A stretch of 64,000 nt of DNA from Lamellibrachia satsuma (lineage: Eukaryota; Annelida; Polychaeta; Sabellida; Siboglinidae). The notes under the pieces are model-generated. The model ran no database searches, was not told the origin of the DNA, and worked only from the letters and a program-made list of their open reading frames with translations. The position numbers and the translations under genes were made by a program. Of the stretch, positions 1 to 16,119 are shown one piece after another (within the stretch, counting starts at the first letter, position 1; each line of letters opens with the position of its first letter). The stretch lies in assembly GCA_033239005.1 (NCBI GenBank), contig BSQZ01000002.1:2535001-2599000 (forward strand), written 5' to 3'.

Positions 1-359
1 TGTTAGTGAAGCGCGCATGGGATTGGTCAACGGTCGCGACGGGCTTCCCTCACGGTCCCGAAATAGCTGTCCTGCGTTGCAGTGACGTCAGTGACTGTGG
101 TCACCCCTACTTTTCTCGAGTTGTGCCCATGAGGGGGGTCACTCAATACATCGCCAGCTAGTACGTACATCATATCCTCCCGACAAAATCCACGTTTTGT
201 TTTCTGTATCCAACACACGTTAACGCATGCAAGTTACAATGCTATTAAGCTTACTGCTTTCATATTTCGTACTTTAAATAAGATAAATGTATCTTTTATA
301 TAAGTGACGTCAGCAGCCTCTTAACTTGGCTAGCTGCGCAGATATAAATAGAACGTTGC

Positions 360-545
360 CGGTGATTTCAGCCTGTTTGAGGGCATGATGTTGGCCAGAA
401 ATAAGTGTCCGACAGTGAACCCGGCCTGTGCGGCAGTGATCTCGGCCTGTAATTTTCTGTAAAAACCGACGTTAGATAAAGCTTCTTCTTGTCTAGTCAG
501 TGATCTCGGCCTGTTTGAGGGAGTGATGTAGGCCAGAAATAAGTG
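360..545. repeat. Direct repeat pair inside the foldback
   Basis: A block of about 40 bp centred on CGGCCTGTTTGAGG and GGCCAGAAATAAGTGT occurs at about 366-408 and again at about 505-548. A third, shorter CGGCCTGT motif lies between them. The repeats look like internal repeats of the surrounding element. No coding content is visible. Confidence 0.6.
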
Positions 546-707
546 TTTGTAAAATAAAACGTTGTATTATGTATTGTGATAACTGCTATATACTCCAGTA
601 ATCGACTCAATAATAATGTACAATATTGCATCCCAGCAATCACACTACGTATATGCAACGTTGTATGAAGGTAAAGGTTTGGTAACGTCAGGAATTATGC
701 TTTATTA

Positions 708-901
708 ACGTTGTGTCAACGTAGTCTATCTACGTTATGACAATAGGTAACAACAACGTAACAGTATTACGTTCTACTTACGTCGTGTCCACGTACTGCA
801 ACTACGTTGTGCCAGTACGTAGCAAAGACGTAACGATATTACGTCGTGTCCACGTACTTCAACTACGTTGTGCCAGTACGTAGCAACGACGTAGCGATAT
901 T
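708..901. repeat. Tandem 61-bp repeat rich in TACGTAG/CACGTA
   Basis: Units 780-840 and 841-901 are 61 bp each and differ at about three positions. A more diverged unit precedes them at 708-769. Each unit contains short inverted motifs (CACGTAC, GTACGTAG), so single strands could fold. It lies inside the foldback region. Confidence 0.8.
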
Positions 902-2472
902 ACTTATAATTATATTATCTTCCTACAATTTTTCTGACATTATTATGCCGTTTCCAGACATGTTTGGCACCTTGTCACTACCTTTATAATACGTTTATAC
1001 CACGTAAAATAAAAGGATTTCCTGACTTTATCAAACTACTAATATTCTCGTATATGCAACGTCTTTTACTGGGATAATCCATTATAATTTTAGAGTCCGT
1101 CGTAAGGATATATGTTACGTAGAAATAACGATCGTTGCATGGGGCGGCTCGATTCAATACTGTCAGATATTTACAATGCTATGCATAGTTATAACAATAT
1201 TTCTACAAAACTTGTCCATCAAATGAACTGTATTATGAAGAAGCGTTTTAAAATTTAAACGCGCCACCCATGGTAGTTTAACTGATGTCACACGATTGAC
1301 ACTGGTATAATCGGCAACAGCGTGTTAATCGCAACGACATTCTGTGGACAAATTTGTGTCCAGACATGTGTCATATAACTGGTACAGAACACGTAAATTC
1401 ACGTATTTCAACTGGTTCAAATCACCGGTTTCCGTAAGTGAATTCACAAGATTCTGTGGACAAATTTGTGTCCCGTAACTGGTTCATTTGACTGGGTGAA
1501 TCCATGCCTTGTGGGTTAACCATCTCGTGAGCGCAATGACAAATCTTAAAGTTAAATACCTAAACCGTAAGACGCTCTCGAATATTCGACATTTTCGCGG
1601 TTCTTTTGATGTTCTGATCGGCATGCGAGTAATACGATTCCTTAATCCGCGCTAGTGACCCGCAGGTTAACTATAATCCATCATTAGTTGCACTACCCCA
1701 CGGGGGCCACTCAATGCACTGCCAGTATACCACCCTTGAGAACTGACCGAATTGAGTCCCTGAATACGTTTTACACTTTCAGTGCCGTTTTCACGTTGAG
1801 CGGGTTGAAATACGCACACTTTTCCTTGGACAGGAGTCACATTCCACAAGTTACGCAAAATTATATTATCTTTTCAAGTTAAAGGAGTAAAAGGAAATAC
1901 GCATTTTTCGCGTATAAACTATGCAATGTTTCACGATATGTGCTGTAGATTAATTCATTATCATAATATGTCGGTGAATTATTCACTTTAATTAACATTC
2001 TAATGTACGCATAACATATTTTTTATTACTACATTTATTTTATTTAAAGTACGAAATATGAAAGTAGTAAGCTTAATAGCAGTGCAACTTGCTTGTGTTA
2101 ACGTGTGTTGGATACAGAAAATAAAATGTGGATTTTGTCGGGAGGATATGATGCACGTACTAGCTGGCGATGTATTGAGTGACCCCCCCCCCCCCGTGGC
2201 CACAACTCGGGAAACGTAGGGGTGACTACAGTGGCTAGTTTTAGTATTGCGATAGTTGTATTACTATTGCAATACTATTGCGATTATTTACCAGTTATTG
2301 CTATATATAGTGTAATGTATTCGCGCTTAACCAGGTGAGCTGCAGTACCGAACATAATTTAATGGTGGCGCCATCGCGTGGCCTTGGATGCAATTGATTT
2401 GTAAGTTCACTGACGTCACTGCAACGCAGGACAGCTATTTCGGGACCGTGAGGGAAGCCCGTCGCGACCGTT

Positions 2473-2555
2473 GACCAATCCCATGCGCGCTTCACTAACA
2501 CGAACCGCGCGACGCGGAGCGGTGACTGACCAATCACATGCGCGCTTCACTGACA
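2473..2555. repeat. Tandem 54-bp repeat with CCAAT motifs
   Basis: The segment starting GACCAATCCCATGCGCGCTT at 2473 recurs with one or two changes at 2527. The intervening sequence is CpG-rich (CGCGCGACGCGGAGCG). Each unit carries a CCAAT box and a GCGCGC core, so promoter-like function is possible. No downstream gene is seen. Confidence 0.55.
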
Positions 2556-2663
2556 TGGATGGCGCTTCATATGTTTCACCAATCGCTGTCATTTTTGTGG
2601 TTTGTCTGCGGAGAACGTTAGCAACACTAGCAACAACATTAGTCAGTCAAAATATATACTTAA

Positions 2664-2668
<5 letters not shown>

Positions 2669-2758
<90 letters not shown>
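2669..2758. repeat. (TA)n microsatellite
   Basis: About 90 bp of uninterrupted TA. Apparent ORFs with Tyr-Ile repeats here are artefacts of the repeat. Confidence 0.97.
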
Positions 2759-2762
<4 letters not shown>

Positions 2763-2865
2763 TTTATTAATGGAAATTCAACTTTATTAATCTATAATTG
2801 AATACTCTATATTTTACTATAATATTATATTGTTTACTATAATGCTATATATTTATGATTGCATG

Positions 2866-2944
2866 TACTTTTTGTAAGCGCCTGTGAACGGGCTGGTCCC
2901 ACATGTATGGCGCTGTATAAAATTTAATATTAATAATAATAAGT
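2866..2944 (+). repeat. SINE/LINE-type 3' tail relic
   Basis: The motif TAAGCGCCTGTGAACGGGCT, then GGCGCTGTATAAA and an AAT-rich tract, resembles the 3' tails of many animal retroposons (hairpin, GCGCTATATAA, then short A/T repeats). No SINE head was recognised upstream. A related tail lies near 20200-20265. Confidence 0.45.
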
Positions 2945-4096
<1,152 letters not shown>

Positions 4097-4257
4097 TTAC
4101 TAGTGTGTATATCGGCAATACATTGATAAATCCCGTAATACAAACTTGAAAACTAAGGGACGCTATGCTGGTGTTAGCTTGAAGGAAAGTTGATCGGATT
4201 TTCGGTGTTATTACATTGTGGGCTTAGGAGAAATCACAGTCATAATTTATCAAACCA

Positions 4258-4705
4258 TTTGAAGGGACAGAATGTGAGGCTTTGTGAACTGTTGATTAGC
4301 GGTCTATATGACAGCTGTGTATTTTCAAGAGATCACAGAAGGATTATTACTTATTACTGATTACAAAACGGAACCGATATTCACAACCGTATCATAATTG
4401 GAATGTCACCATTGGATAAACAGCTATGTCCGATGTTCTCAAGTTAAAGGCTGAGACGAAAGACACAAGGGAAACCATTTGACAGATGATGGCGCTGCGT
4501 CGCCAAGACAATGGACCGCACAACCGAAATACGTAACAAATGAAACACCGATTACAATGCAACCGACCGCTGATTCCCAAGATGTGACTCAAGGCATACG
4601 TGCGTCCATTCAAACGAAAGGCAACAAACCATTGCATGAAAACGCATTGGCCGGCGCCGCCACAACATGAACCGAAATAGAAGACACATCGCATGATGAA
4701 AACTA
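4258..4705 (+). pseudogene. GPCR ectodomain pseudogene fragment, 5' flank plus N-terminal exon only
   Basis: The translation contains YVTNETPIT, TKGN and PLHEN. It closely matches the extracellular N-terminus of the receptor at 30357-31745, but on the opposite strand. The 5' flank (4258-4478) also matches the flanks of that receptor and of the pseudogene at 34130-34670. The start ATGATGGCGCTGC is kept, but about 75 bp encoding the signal peptide are missing, so the reading joins directly to the Arg-Gln-Trp region. A TGA follows at about 4668, and no transmembrane segment follows. It is a broken duplicate and not a functional gene. Confidence 0.8.
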
Positions 4706-4799
4706 TAAACATTTTACACATTTCCTAATTTTATATCTGAATTAAAAATATTTATTCATAGCATGTACATGAAGCTTTCGCATTGTTGCTAGTAAATAG

Positions 4800-5045
4800 T
4801 TTAACTACAAAACTAGGCATCCCGAATCAACATAATATTAAATATATATCCACGACGTAAGTAGGTTTGACAAGTGGTAAACTTCATGAAAACAATATTG
4901 TTGTTCCGCATAAAATTCAACATGGCCACCACCACTATGTTGACTGTTGCGTCGGAATGAAAGAAGGAAATTCGATTGTGAGTGTTCTGTTCTACGTACT
5001 TCGCCACTTTAGTCATTCATCTCGAACGTGTCGTAATATGCCTTG
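4800..5045 (-). repeat. Duplicated segment, inverted copy at 47338-47560
   Basis: Read on the minus strand, 5045-4800 matches 47338 onward on the plus strand, for example around ACGACACATTCGAGAT and GACTAAAGTGGCGAAGTACG. No protein family was recognised in the overlapping ORFs. It marks a second, inverted homology between the left and right parts of the window. Confidence 0.65.
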
Positions 5046-5104
5046 CTTAGTCTACGTTACGCAATTTCCACGTAACTGGTTAAAATGTAAAACCTGAGTT
5101 AACC

Positions 5105-5357
5105 GGCGACTAATATGCAGTCCAGACAAAGTGAAATCTGGACGATTATCAGTAAAGTTACTAATTAAAATGCCAGCGGTGTAATTAAAAGATCTTTGCG
5201 TAAGTTTATAGAGAAAGTTGTCAATAATCGTAATGTCTGACAATCTGGTTGGCAATGTAATTTTAAGAATGAAACCCTGTTTATTTACTGTGTCAAAGTA
5301 TACATAACAATTAATATGTTTTTGTTTCTTTAATTGATCGATAATTACCAGATCCAT
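5105..5357 (-). pseudogene. Jockey-type non-LTR retrotransposon endonuclease relic
   Basis: The minus-strand translation includes GFILKITLPTRLSD, TIIDNFLYKLT and AGILISNFTDNRPDF. These correspond to the C-terminal part of the APE-type endonuclease of Jockey-superfamily elements. In the intact domain the last motif is SDHxP, and here the His is replaced. Only about 80 residues remain. A paralogous copy lies at 39640-39860 in the duplicate block. Confidence 0.65.
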
Positions 5358-5769
5358 ATTGATATAGAGGTAACGTCAGATAATACATATAAAAACATAT
5401 ACTGAAATCGAATAAGGCTGACCAAACTACAGAATCGCCTAACATAGCTATAACTGAAGTTCATTAGAAAATATGAAATAACTTTTGTGCAAACATGTAT
5501 AGAAATGTAAAATATAAAAAATTACAACAATAATTTCTTTACTTTGTGTCTAAGGAGTAAAAGAAAGTCGGACTAAGATAAAAAGTAAATGCTGGAAATA
5601 TAATATACGATGGGTTTCAAATTACACACATCCCAGTTTTTCAGCTCAGTGGTTACCCTGACATAGATAATTTCACAGCAATTCCTAGTAATTATATTTT
5701 ACACCGGTAAATCAATTTACTTAGGGCAATGATTCGTAACTATTGAAATGATAGTCAAATAAATTAAGA

Positions 5770-5965
5770 ATTCGTCACCGGAAGTTGATAGTATACTATC
5801 AAAATTAGTTTCAGGAAACTATACATCAAATTAGTATACCAATAGAAAACCAATTAAAATGTTCACTAAATTAGGGAAAAGTACATTTACAATAAAAAAA
5901 AATTAATCAGTACACGGTCATTTTAAAAAAAAGGACCAAGGAACAAGTCAAACCTTATGCGTCTG
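5770..5965 (+). pseudogene. CR1-like RT N-terminal relic
   Basis: Broken reading frames preserve SSPEVDS (intact family: NKSPGVDG) and KKGPRNKS (intact family: FKKGSRNKS), in the same order as in the intact CR1 RT at 55400-56707. Many stops and frameshifts are present. It recurs at about 6490-6690, 40320-40500 and 40985-41165, so the relic was duplicated inside the block and then with the block. Confidence 0.6.
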
Positions 5966-6489
5966 GCTGCAACTTCCTAGATATGATAATGCGCAAACAA
6001 CGTTGGTGACCTTTTGTTGACAAGAGTACCGACACATACTCCGAAAATACAAATTCATACAATAGATAGCATAATAATTATAACTAGCGGTCCAAGAAAA
6101 ATCACCACATCAATATATTTTCTAATAATCACTGTCCAAATACGTATGTGTGTTTGACAGTGGTATTTGGCTACCACTATATACTGAAGTAAAACCACCA
6201 TCATTGTCAATAATATTGCCATAATTCACTTTGAGACATTTTCACTTTCACATCGCTCACAACGAAGGTGTACGTGCATAACACGATATCCTATATTGTT
6301 TAAATATCTGCTATCAGCAGAAAATCAACACAAAGACATTAAATGTAATTGGCATATGAAACATTTCAGAGATGTATTTCATTTCAGTGTTTACCACGAA
6401 AAAGATAACGTTGCCACCCTTGCTAGCAATTGCATTTTATAGAGGTAAACAAAGTTGCTTAGATCAATTATCAACTCCTGAGATGATAG

Positions 6490-6690
6490 CCAAGTCAACT
6501 AAAAATACGTCATCTCGAATTGATAGCATACCATCAAAACAATTACATTAAACTGCACAGCCAATTAGTAAACCACTAGCGAAAACATTCAACTTGTCAG
6601 TAAATGAGGGAACAGTGTCTTTAGAATGGATAAAGCAAGCTTGACCTTTTAAATGGACCGATGAACAAGTCAAACCTACTGCGTCTGCAA
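6490..6690 (+). pseudogene. CR1-like RT N-terminal relic, second copy in block A
   Basis: The plus-strand translation near 6548 reads [19 protein letters not shown], then EWIKQA and a stop. This corresponds to the ISIPLARVFNLSLKEGVVP segment of the intact RT. It is followed by (F)KWTDEQVK. It is an internal duplicate of the preceding relic and is heavily decayed. The minus-strand ORF across it is antisense to the RT and not a gene. Confidence 0.65.
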
Positions 6691-6783
6691 ACAACTTGTT
6701 TGATACGATAATGCTCATATCACGTTGGCTACAATTTATTGACAACAATACAGACACATAATCCGAAAATACATATTCAAACA

Positions 6784-7017
<234 letters not shown>

Positions 7018-7079
7018 CGTAATAATCATAACTGGCATGACAATCATGCACCACTATATATCAATAATCAAGGCCTGAT

Positions 7080-7732
7080 AAACAAATACCAGTTCACAAA
7101 ATCTACACATCGGTATATTTTTTAATAATCACTGGCTAAATACGAATATAATATTGTTTGAACGTGGTACACATTTGGCATCCACTAAATACTTAAGTAA
7201 AAGTAAACCCACCATCACTGCTAATGATATTGTCATAAGTCACTCTTACACATATTCACTTTCATATCGTTCACAACGAAAGTATCGGTGTACCACCTAA
7301 ATACAATATCCTATGTTGTATAATTGTATGCTATCACACAAACTAACACGATGACAATAAATGTAATTGACTCAACGGTGTTTAAATAAACATTCAAAGA
7401 AATGTTCACCAATTATTTCGGAAAATAAAAACATTTGCTTAAATTTCAGGAGTATAGGAAATAAAAAGACGAGTTAGCAAATATTGACCCTGAAGTAATA
7501 TGCATCACATAATCGTTTACAAAATAAAGGTATAGTAGATGCCGAGTTAGCACTGCCAGGCTATGCATTGTTTACGAATGAAATGCGAGAGAGAAGGGAA
7601 AGTGATACTTTCCTTACTCAACATATAATATTGGAACCAACCTTCGAGTTCAAGTGATGATAAACATATCCATTTTATTATAAAACTAAAACAAATTATT
7701 AAAAAATGTAAATAAATAAAAAAATTATACAG
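7080..7732. other. Decayed repeat sequence, no gene
   Basis: Matches the corresponding part of block B (about 41340-41830) with many small differences. No ORF or RNA structure is supported. Confidence 0.5.
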
Positions 7733-8105
7733 ATCAACGTAACTTACAGCATGATCTAGATAAATCAGTTAAATGGTCTGAAAAATGGCAAATGTTATTC
7801 AATTTTGGGAAGTGTATACAGCCGTATACAACTATGGGAACATTGTATACAGGCATGGACGCCATTTCGTAAGAAGAACAGGTGTAAGCTAGAAAGAATA
7901 CAAACAAATAAGAGCAACAGAACGGAAATAATTTAGATATGAAAGCCGCTTGTCAGAATGTGGTTTGATAACACTAGAGAAAAGTAGACTAAGAGGAGTC
8001 CAAATAGAAATGTTTAAAATAGTGAATGGTTATGAGGATATTGATAGGGATAATGCTTCAAATAAAAATAAGGCAGTAGAACCAGATGACACAAAGCAAC
8101 AGTAG
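7732..8105 (+). pseudogene. CR1-like RT C-terminal relic with internal deletion
   Basis: The plus strand encodes KSVKWSEKWQMLFNFGKC, then jumps to an IVYRHG segment equivalent to the YCIQAW region. It continues with YESRLSECGLITLEKSRLRG and MFKIVNGYEDID. The order matches the intact CR1 RT at 55400-56707, but the stretch between the thumb motif and the YCIQAW region is deleted and stops interrupt it. It lies about 600 bp past the 3' end of receptor 1. A more decayed counterpart lies near 41830-42150. Confidence 0.75.
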
Positions 8106-8362
8106 TTAATGAACTGAACAGTGTATTGGCTGTCTTTGATACAAACACCACCAAAAACCATTTAATACTTATTAGCTGTGCTAAACACATTTCCTATTGT
8201 TTCTTCGATATATACATATTATTTTTGATAGGTTGGTATTGGGCAATTCAGTTCAAAGTCGAATAAGGATTGCCGATGTGCAAACATAATAACATTTAGT
8301 ATCAACAATGTCTACCACAGTTGTGCACAGCCTGGTATATAAGTCAAGGTTTTTACAATCAA

Positions 8363-8450
8363 TGTGTGTGTGTGTGTGTGTGAGCGAGCGCGCGCGGTGT
8401 TGTGTGTGTATGATTGTGTGTGTGCGAGTTTCTGTGCGTGTGTTTGGAAG
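8363..8450. repeat. Imperfect TG/CG-rich microsatellite
   Basis: A (TG) run at 8363-8382, followed by GCGCGCG and degenerate TGTG tracts. The paralogous tract in block B is at 42545-42720. Confidence 0.85.
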
Positions 8451-8702
8451 TGTTTTTCCACTTTGTTTTTTAAAAGTACAATATATAACTCTTGTTCCAC
8501 ATATTTTCTCGACTAATTTGGGTTAACAAAATCAACGTTTCTGCCTGCGATGGTATAATTTTATAAAAAATCTTGACTGTGTTTTTTTTTAATATATAAG
8601 TATATTTGAAACAAACTAGATAGTTGTTGCGATGATCATACATTCACACTATTGATTCACTGCTTTTGAAGATATTTTACATTCAAACGTTTGAAAGGGA
8701 AA

Positions 8703-9983
8703 TTACGCATTAGACGGCACTCTATTTTGTGTTTCACAATGTTCGATTGAGGCGCCCGTGGCCACCTTGTTTTGTTTGCAACATGGAAAGGTTTTCCTTA
8801 GGCTTAGTCGAAACGATGGCATTAAAGCCAGGTAAACAAACGGATTGATGACAGAATTGAAAAGTGACAAAAACACACCAACCATTTGCTTAACAGTACC
8901 GAATTTGTATTCCACCACGCCGGTGGTACCTAAGAGGAATGCCCATGCGTCGTAGCCGATGGCGAAAGCGAATATCACTGTCAATGTAATCGCTGTCTTC
9001 GTTACAGTGGACTGTGCGGCGTCGATGGCTTTTGAACAGTTCATATCTGTTGAGTTCTTTTTACGATAAAGACTAACAACGACGTTGCCGTAAAGATAAA
9101 CGTACGCTACTACCGGCAACATATATATGGCGAAGAAGCCAACAAAACCATAGGCGTAGAACAATTGCTCGCCTATAGGTCCCTGTATGTAGTATTCGCT
9201 AAGGCAGATGTCGTCGACAAACCGGACTAGAAAGAAAGTCGGTGTAATGATAACCAGAACTGCAACGTACATAGCAGCAATGCCGTAGTACATGGGTTTT
9301 CCTTGAACTTGACTGTACTTCAATGGACGACAAACAGCCAGATATCTGTCGACAGCAATAGCGGCCAGATTCCACACACATATAAAAATTGCAAACCAGA
9401 AGATCGCCTGACTGTGCCACATGTGACACAAGACAACATCGAAATACGTGTTTCCAGTCGTCCACATTGGTGGTTGCAGGAGCAAGATTGTTCCCATTGC
9501 GCATATCAACGAGTCTACCAGAGCTTGGTGCTTCAGAAGTAGGCATGTGGAAGGCCAAAACATGTCACCGTTTCTTACGAGTGTAATAAATGTTATTTTG
9601 TTTGCTACATACCCAACAATGCATATAACGAGCTGGCTGATGACCATCCACGTACAATCACACGGATTCGCAGACTCTGTGGATTGGTTGAACACTATGT
9701 TCTGTGGTGTAACTGAAACAATGTTGTCGTTATAGTGCTTAGCAGTCGCAGCGGTCTGAAGATATTCATGCAATGTCGTATTGTCTTTTCTTCGCAAGTT
9801 ACCTTGCTTCGTGTCGAATGTTGTTGCATCCTGAGTCCCGGCGGTACCTGTCGATGTATCTGACGTCTTCGATGTTGAGTTGTTGTGTCCTGTGGACCAG
9901 CTTGTGAAAGATGCGTTTCCGCTGAATTGACTACATCCAGTCTTAAGCAGTAGGTATAGCAGTAATGTTACCAGCTGCGCCAT
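8703..9983 (-). CDS. Class A (rhodopsin-like) orphan GPCR, receptor 1
   Basis: A complete single-exon receptor of 426 residues. A signal peptide (residues 1-19) is followed by a Ser/Thr-rich ectodomain to about residue 108, with N-glycosylation sequons at N23, N34/N35, N68 and N99. Seven membrane segments lie at about 112-136, 147-170, 186-208, 231-253, 278-300, 326-350 and 366-388. Class A marks are N128 in TM1, D157 in TM2, DRY at 212-214, the TM5 Pro, F338 in TM6 and NPFVY at 380-384. A Cys-Cys pair at 401-402 could be palmitoylated. The TM6 CWxP is replaced by A-I-G-Y (341-344). The start ATG has a good ACACCATGG context. The ligand is unknown. Such genes act at the plasma membrane through G proteins. 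It is the sister of the receptor at 42962-44245. Confidence 0.93.
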   Translation of the reverse strand: MAQLVTLLLYLLLKTGCSQFSGNASFTSWSTGHNNSTSKTSDTSTGTAGTQDATTFDTKQGNLRRKDNTTLHEYLQTAATAKHYNDNIVSVTPQNIVFNQSTESANPCDCTWMVISQLVICIVGYVANKITFITLVRNGDMFWPSTCLLLKHQALVDSLICAMGTILLLQPPMWTTGNTYFDVVLCHMWHSQAIFWFAIFICVWNLAAIAVDRYLAVCRPLKYSQVQGKPMYYGIAAMYVAVLVIITPTFFLVRFVDDICLSEYYIQGPIGEQLFYAYGFVGFFAIYMLPVVAYVYLYGNVVVSLYRKKNSTDMNCSKAIDAAQSTVTKTAITLTVIFAFAIGYDAWAFLLGTTGVVEYKFGTVKQMVGVFLSLFNSVINPFVYLALMPSFRLSLRKTFPCCKQNKVATGASIEHCETQNRVPSNA

Positions 9984-10334
9984 GGTGTATCGCCTGTGAC
10001 CGATATTTTTCAGGACTATTTCAAAGTTCAGCTATGTTGTCCTATCTCTGAAGATCAACCACGCAACCGTGCATAATATACATTCAAAACCTTCCGTGGA
10101 TTATGTATTGCCTGTTTGTAATCAACTGTTTCCAAACACAGATTGTCTTTAATATGAGATACACATTTCGATGAATTCCTGTATTCACGTATCGGCGGTC
10201 ACAATTTCACACTTTTCACAATGTCCTAATGCTCGTCTCTATTCCGGCAAGTGTCAAGTTGCTTTGAAATATAACAACCATCAGAGCAGTTGTTGTGTGT
10301 GCAACCGCGCCAGTGAAAACGGTCTCACCTCGGT

Positions 10335-10365
10335 GGTGAAATATATATAAAGGGCTTCATGAATG
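10335..10365 (-). promoter_or_regulatory. Possible TATA-type promoter of receptor 1
   Basis: On the minus strand CCCTTTATATATATTTCACC lies about 360 bp before the start codon. Receptor 3 has CCTTATATATATATAT at the matching distance (44586-44609). The surrounding 300 bp is conserved between the two blocks. TA-rich sequence is common in this window, so this is an inference from position and conservation only. Confidence 0.3.
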
Positions 10366-10792
10366 GTTGTGATTGGTCGATTCTCGCTGGTGGTAGCTGT
10401 GTCGGGGTGGTCGTGGTATTATAATATATGCGAAAACCCTGGATGGCCAACATTTCGATGCTGTTGTGTTACCTGCGCATACACCGTGATATTAATGACG
10501 TAACTTTAATGACACACCTTTATTTTGTATTTTCGAATGGTTAATTACATAATTAATAAATTATTTTCTTACTGTTGTTATTAGACGACGCCGGTCCGAG
10601 GCCGCACCGTGGTTGTGAGCCTTAATCGCCTCTCTAATTCGCGGAATGGAAAGCAGCAAACTCTTGATTTTGCTGTAAGTCCTACAGACAGATAACATCA
10701 CTGACTAGATTAATTCACTTTTCAGCTATACACAGCGTATATGCTAACAACATTTTAGTTCAGGGGAAACGTCCTTAATTTTGCGTGCGTTC

Positions 10793-10798
<6 letters not shown>

Positions 10799-10868
<70 letters not shown>
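10799..10868. repeat. (GT)n microsatellite
   Basis: About 70 bp of pure GT in block A. The corresponding site in block B (near 45010) holds only a short degenerate tract. Confidence 0.97.
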
Positions 10869-10869
<1 letters not shown>

Positions 10870-11156
10870 CGAGTGTATGAATGTGTTTGGGTTGTTTCTC
10901 CACTTCGTTTGTTGATATAGTGAATATTGATATAATTTACGTTTTGCAAGCATTTGCTTAACTAATTAAATTGTCAATGTCTCTGCTTGTGAGGAATCTT
11001 TTCAAAACATTTTATTGTGTGTGGGGGCGTTTTTTTTTAGCAAGATGTTGTAGACAAGAAATCAGATTTAGCCATATAACTTAATTTCATAACGACAAAT
11101 CTAGGGTGAATGTCGCCCATAGTGAATAAACATGCTCTGTAAATGGTGGTTGAGAT

Positions 11157-11270
11157 CAAAACACCGCCACAACCACCACCAGATCCACCTCTACCACCAC
11201 CATCATCATCACTAACACCACCGTCATCACCACCTTCGCCACCACCATCATCACTACCATCACCAACACG
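11157..11270. repeat. ACC/ATC trinucleotide-rich low-complexity tract
   Basis: Irregular CACCAC, CATCATCAT and CCACCACC runs over about 110 bp, just beyond the end of block A. No ORF of note. Confidence 0.8.
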
Positions 11271-11525
11271 TGGGGTCGCAATGACGGTTAGAACATCGGT
11301 CTAACAGTCGAGAGATCCCGATATATTCACTTGCCGCCATTTCGAATATTGGACAGTTTTGTTCACTCGGCATTGCTCCGGTTTACTCTGCTGTATAAAA
11401 TAATACACGACAATAGGCATTGGTGGGTATGTGAGATAAAATTATTCGCGCAGTAATTGTAGCTTGGCTGAATTCTTCCCGGAGAAGTAGAGTTTGTGTT
11501 GGACTGGACGCATCTTTGCCTTTTC

Positions 11526-11725
11526 ACCAAGAACATCAACCGGCACGGGTAAATATGAACTGACACGGGTAAACAAGAACCGGCACGGGTAAACATGAAT
11601 CTGCACGCCTAAACATGAACCTGCACGGTTAAACAAAAACAAAAACGGGTAAACATTAACCGGCACGGATAACCACAAACCTACACGAGTAAAATGAATC
11701 TGCACGGGTAAACATGATCCTGCAA
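11526..11725. repeat. 20-bp minisatellite, about ten units
   Basis: The unit is close to CCTGCACGGGTAAACATGAA. It repeats about ten times with substitutions and one A-rich unit near 11635. The minus-strand ORF with repeated YPCR-like residues is a by-product of the 20-bp period and is not taken as a gene. Confidence 0.9.
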
Positions 11726-11739
11726 CCCATCCTATGAAT

Positions 11740-12279
11740 ACTTGATATAGAATGTACTTTTGCTATTAACATTGATGATCGATTGTTTATTAGTGTTGTA
11801 TATACTTGTATACACATGCATTAATTGGGTTTAACAGGGTCAATGTCTCTGCATCATTTAAACGATGTGATGGCATTGTTTGTTTTATGAATATGAAAGT
11901 ATATTTGAAACACACTCGATGTTTGCTTCGATTATCATAAAGTGTTAGTTTCATTATATTAACCATTTTGTAGGTTTGATTTTAGTTAGTTTCGATGGAT
12001 TCCTCTATAAACGAGGCTTTTGCTATCCATCATTGGTTTTTGGTGTCACGAATGATGGTCATACCCAGTCCTGATGCTTTCACGAGGCTCGGCCGTCACT
12101 GGACGCATGAGCTCGACTGCGAACAATCAACGCGTGGTTTTGTGTGATTTCCAAACTGGATTTAAACACTTAATCATGATAAATGCGCTGTCCGGAATGT
12201 ACACCAATACCAGTGGCATCAACATGCATAGCGTGCTAATTAAGCTGACATTAAACGTTCCGAAGAGCGGATACTTTTT
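11740..12279. other. Decayed repeat sequence, no gene
   Basis: The first 220 bp resembles pieces of the receptor-block flanks (AAGTATATTTGAAAC motif, also at 8600 and 42510). The plus-strand ORF at 12074-12415 runs into repeat unit A and shows no family signature, so it is probably chance. Confidence 0.45.
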
Positions 12280-13980
<1,701 letters not shown>

Positions 13981-14107
13981 GATGTTTTAAGAGAAGTCGA
14001 GTTGGTGTTGTTGTTGTCTAATTAATATATTCACTGTATGAAGTGTAATTACTTTGAGGGGTCCTTGTTGACCAACGGAAGGAATGACATTCAATGATAT
14101 ACACATG

Positions 14108-14260
<153 letters not shown>

Positions 14261-14274
14261 ATATTTTTTTTTTT

Positions 14275-15945
<1,671 letters not shown>

Positions 15946-16119
15946 TTACAGTAATCAATTATATGCTTGTAATAACGTATTTTAGGGAGGCAACTGGAAG
16001 AAATTGGTTCACATTATTAAAATGGCGTCTCTCGTTTGAACAGGTCGGGATCAAGAAAACATAATATTTTTTTCTTAGATACATTTAAATATAGCTTAGT
16101 TGCATGAAATCAGTTAGCG

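Larger units (their letters stand above)
1..2501. repeat. Long inverted-repeat (foldback) region, arms 1-290 and about 2035-2501
   Basis: Bases 1-290 recur in reverse complement at about 2035-2501. The CpG-rich stretch 1-95 pairs with 2406-2501, and 96-290 pairs with 2035-2232. The right arm has an extra segment at about 2233-2405. The left arm begins at the window edge, so the structure probably extends further left. The enclosed 1.7 kb has no recognisable transposase. The layout suggests a non-autonomous foldback or long-TIR DNA transposon. The short ORFs in both arms are mirror images of the same sequence and are not taken as genes. The family is unassigned. Confidence 0.7.

Noticed and set aside
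779..901. CRISPR-like array
   Set aside because: The repeat is a contiguous 61-bp tandem without unique spacers, in an animal genome.
8581..8592. Poly(A) run past receptor 1, suggesting a retrogene
   Set aside because: The A run is short, not shared with receptor 3, and no target-site duplication was seen. The single-exon structure is common to this receptor family.
9199..9735. Overlapping ORFs within receptor 1, with equivalents within receptors 2 and 3
   Set aside because: They are alternative-frame or antisense shadows of conserved receptor codons, which explains their apparent conservation.
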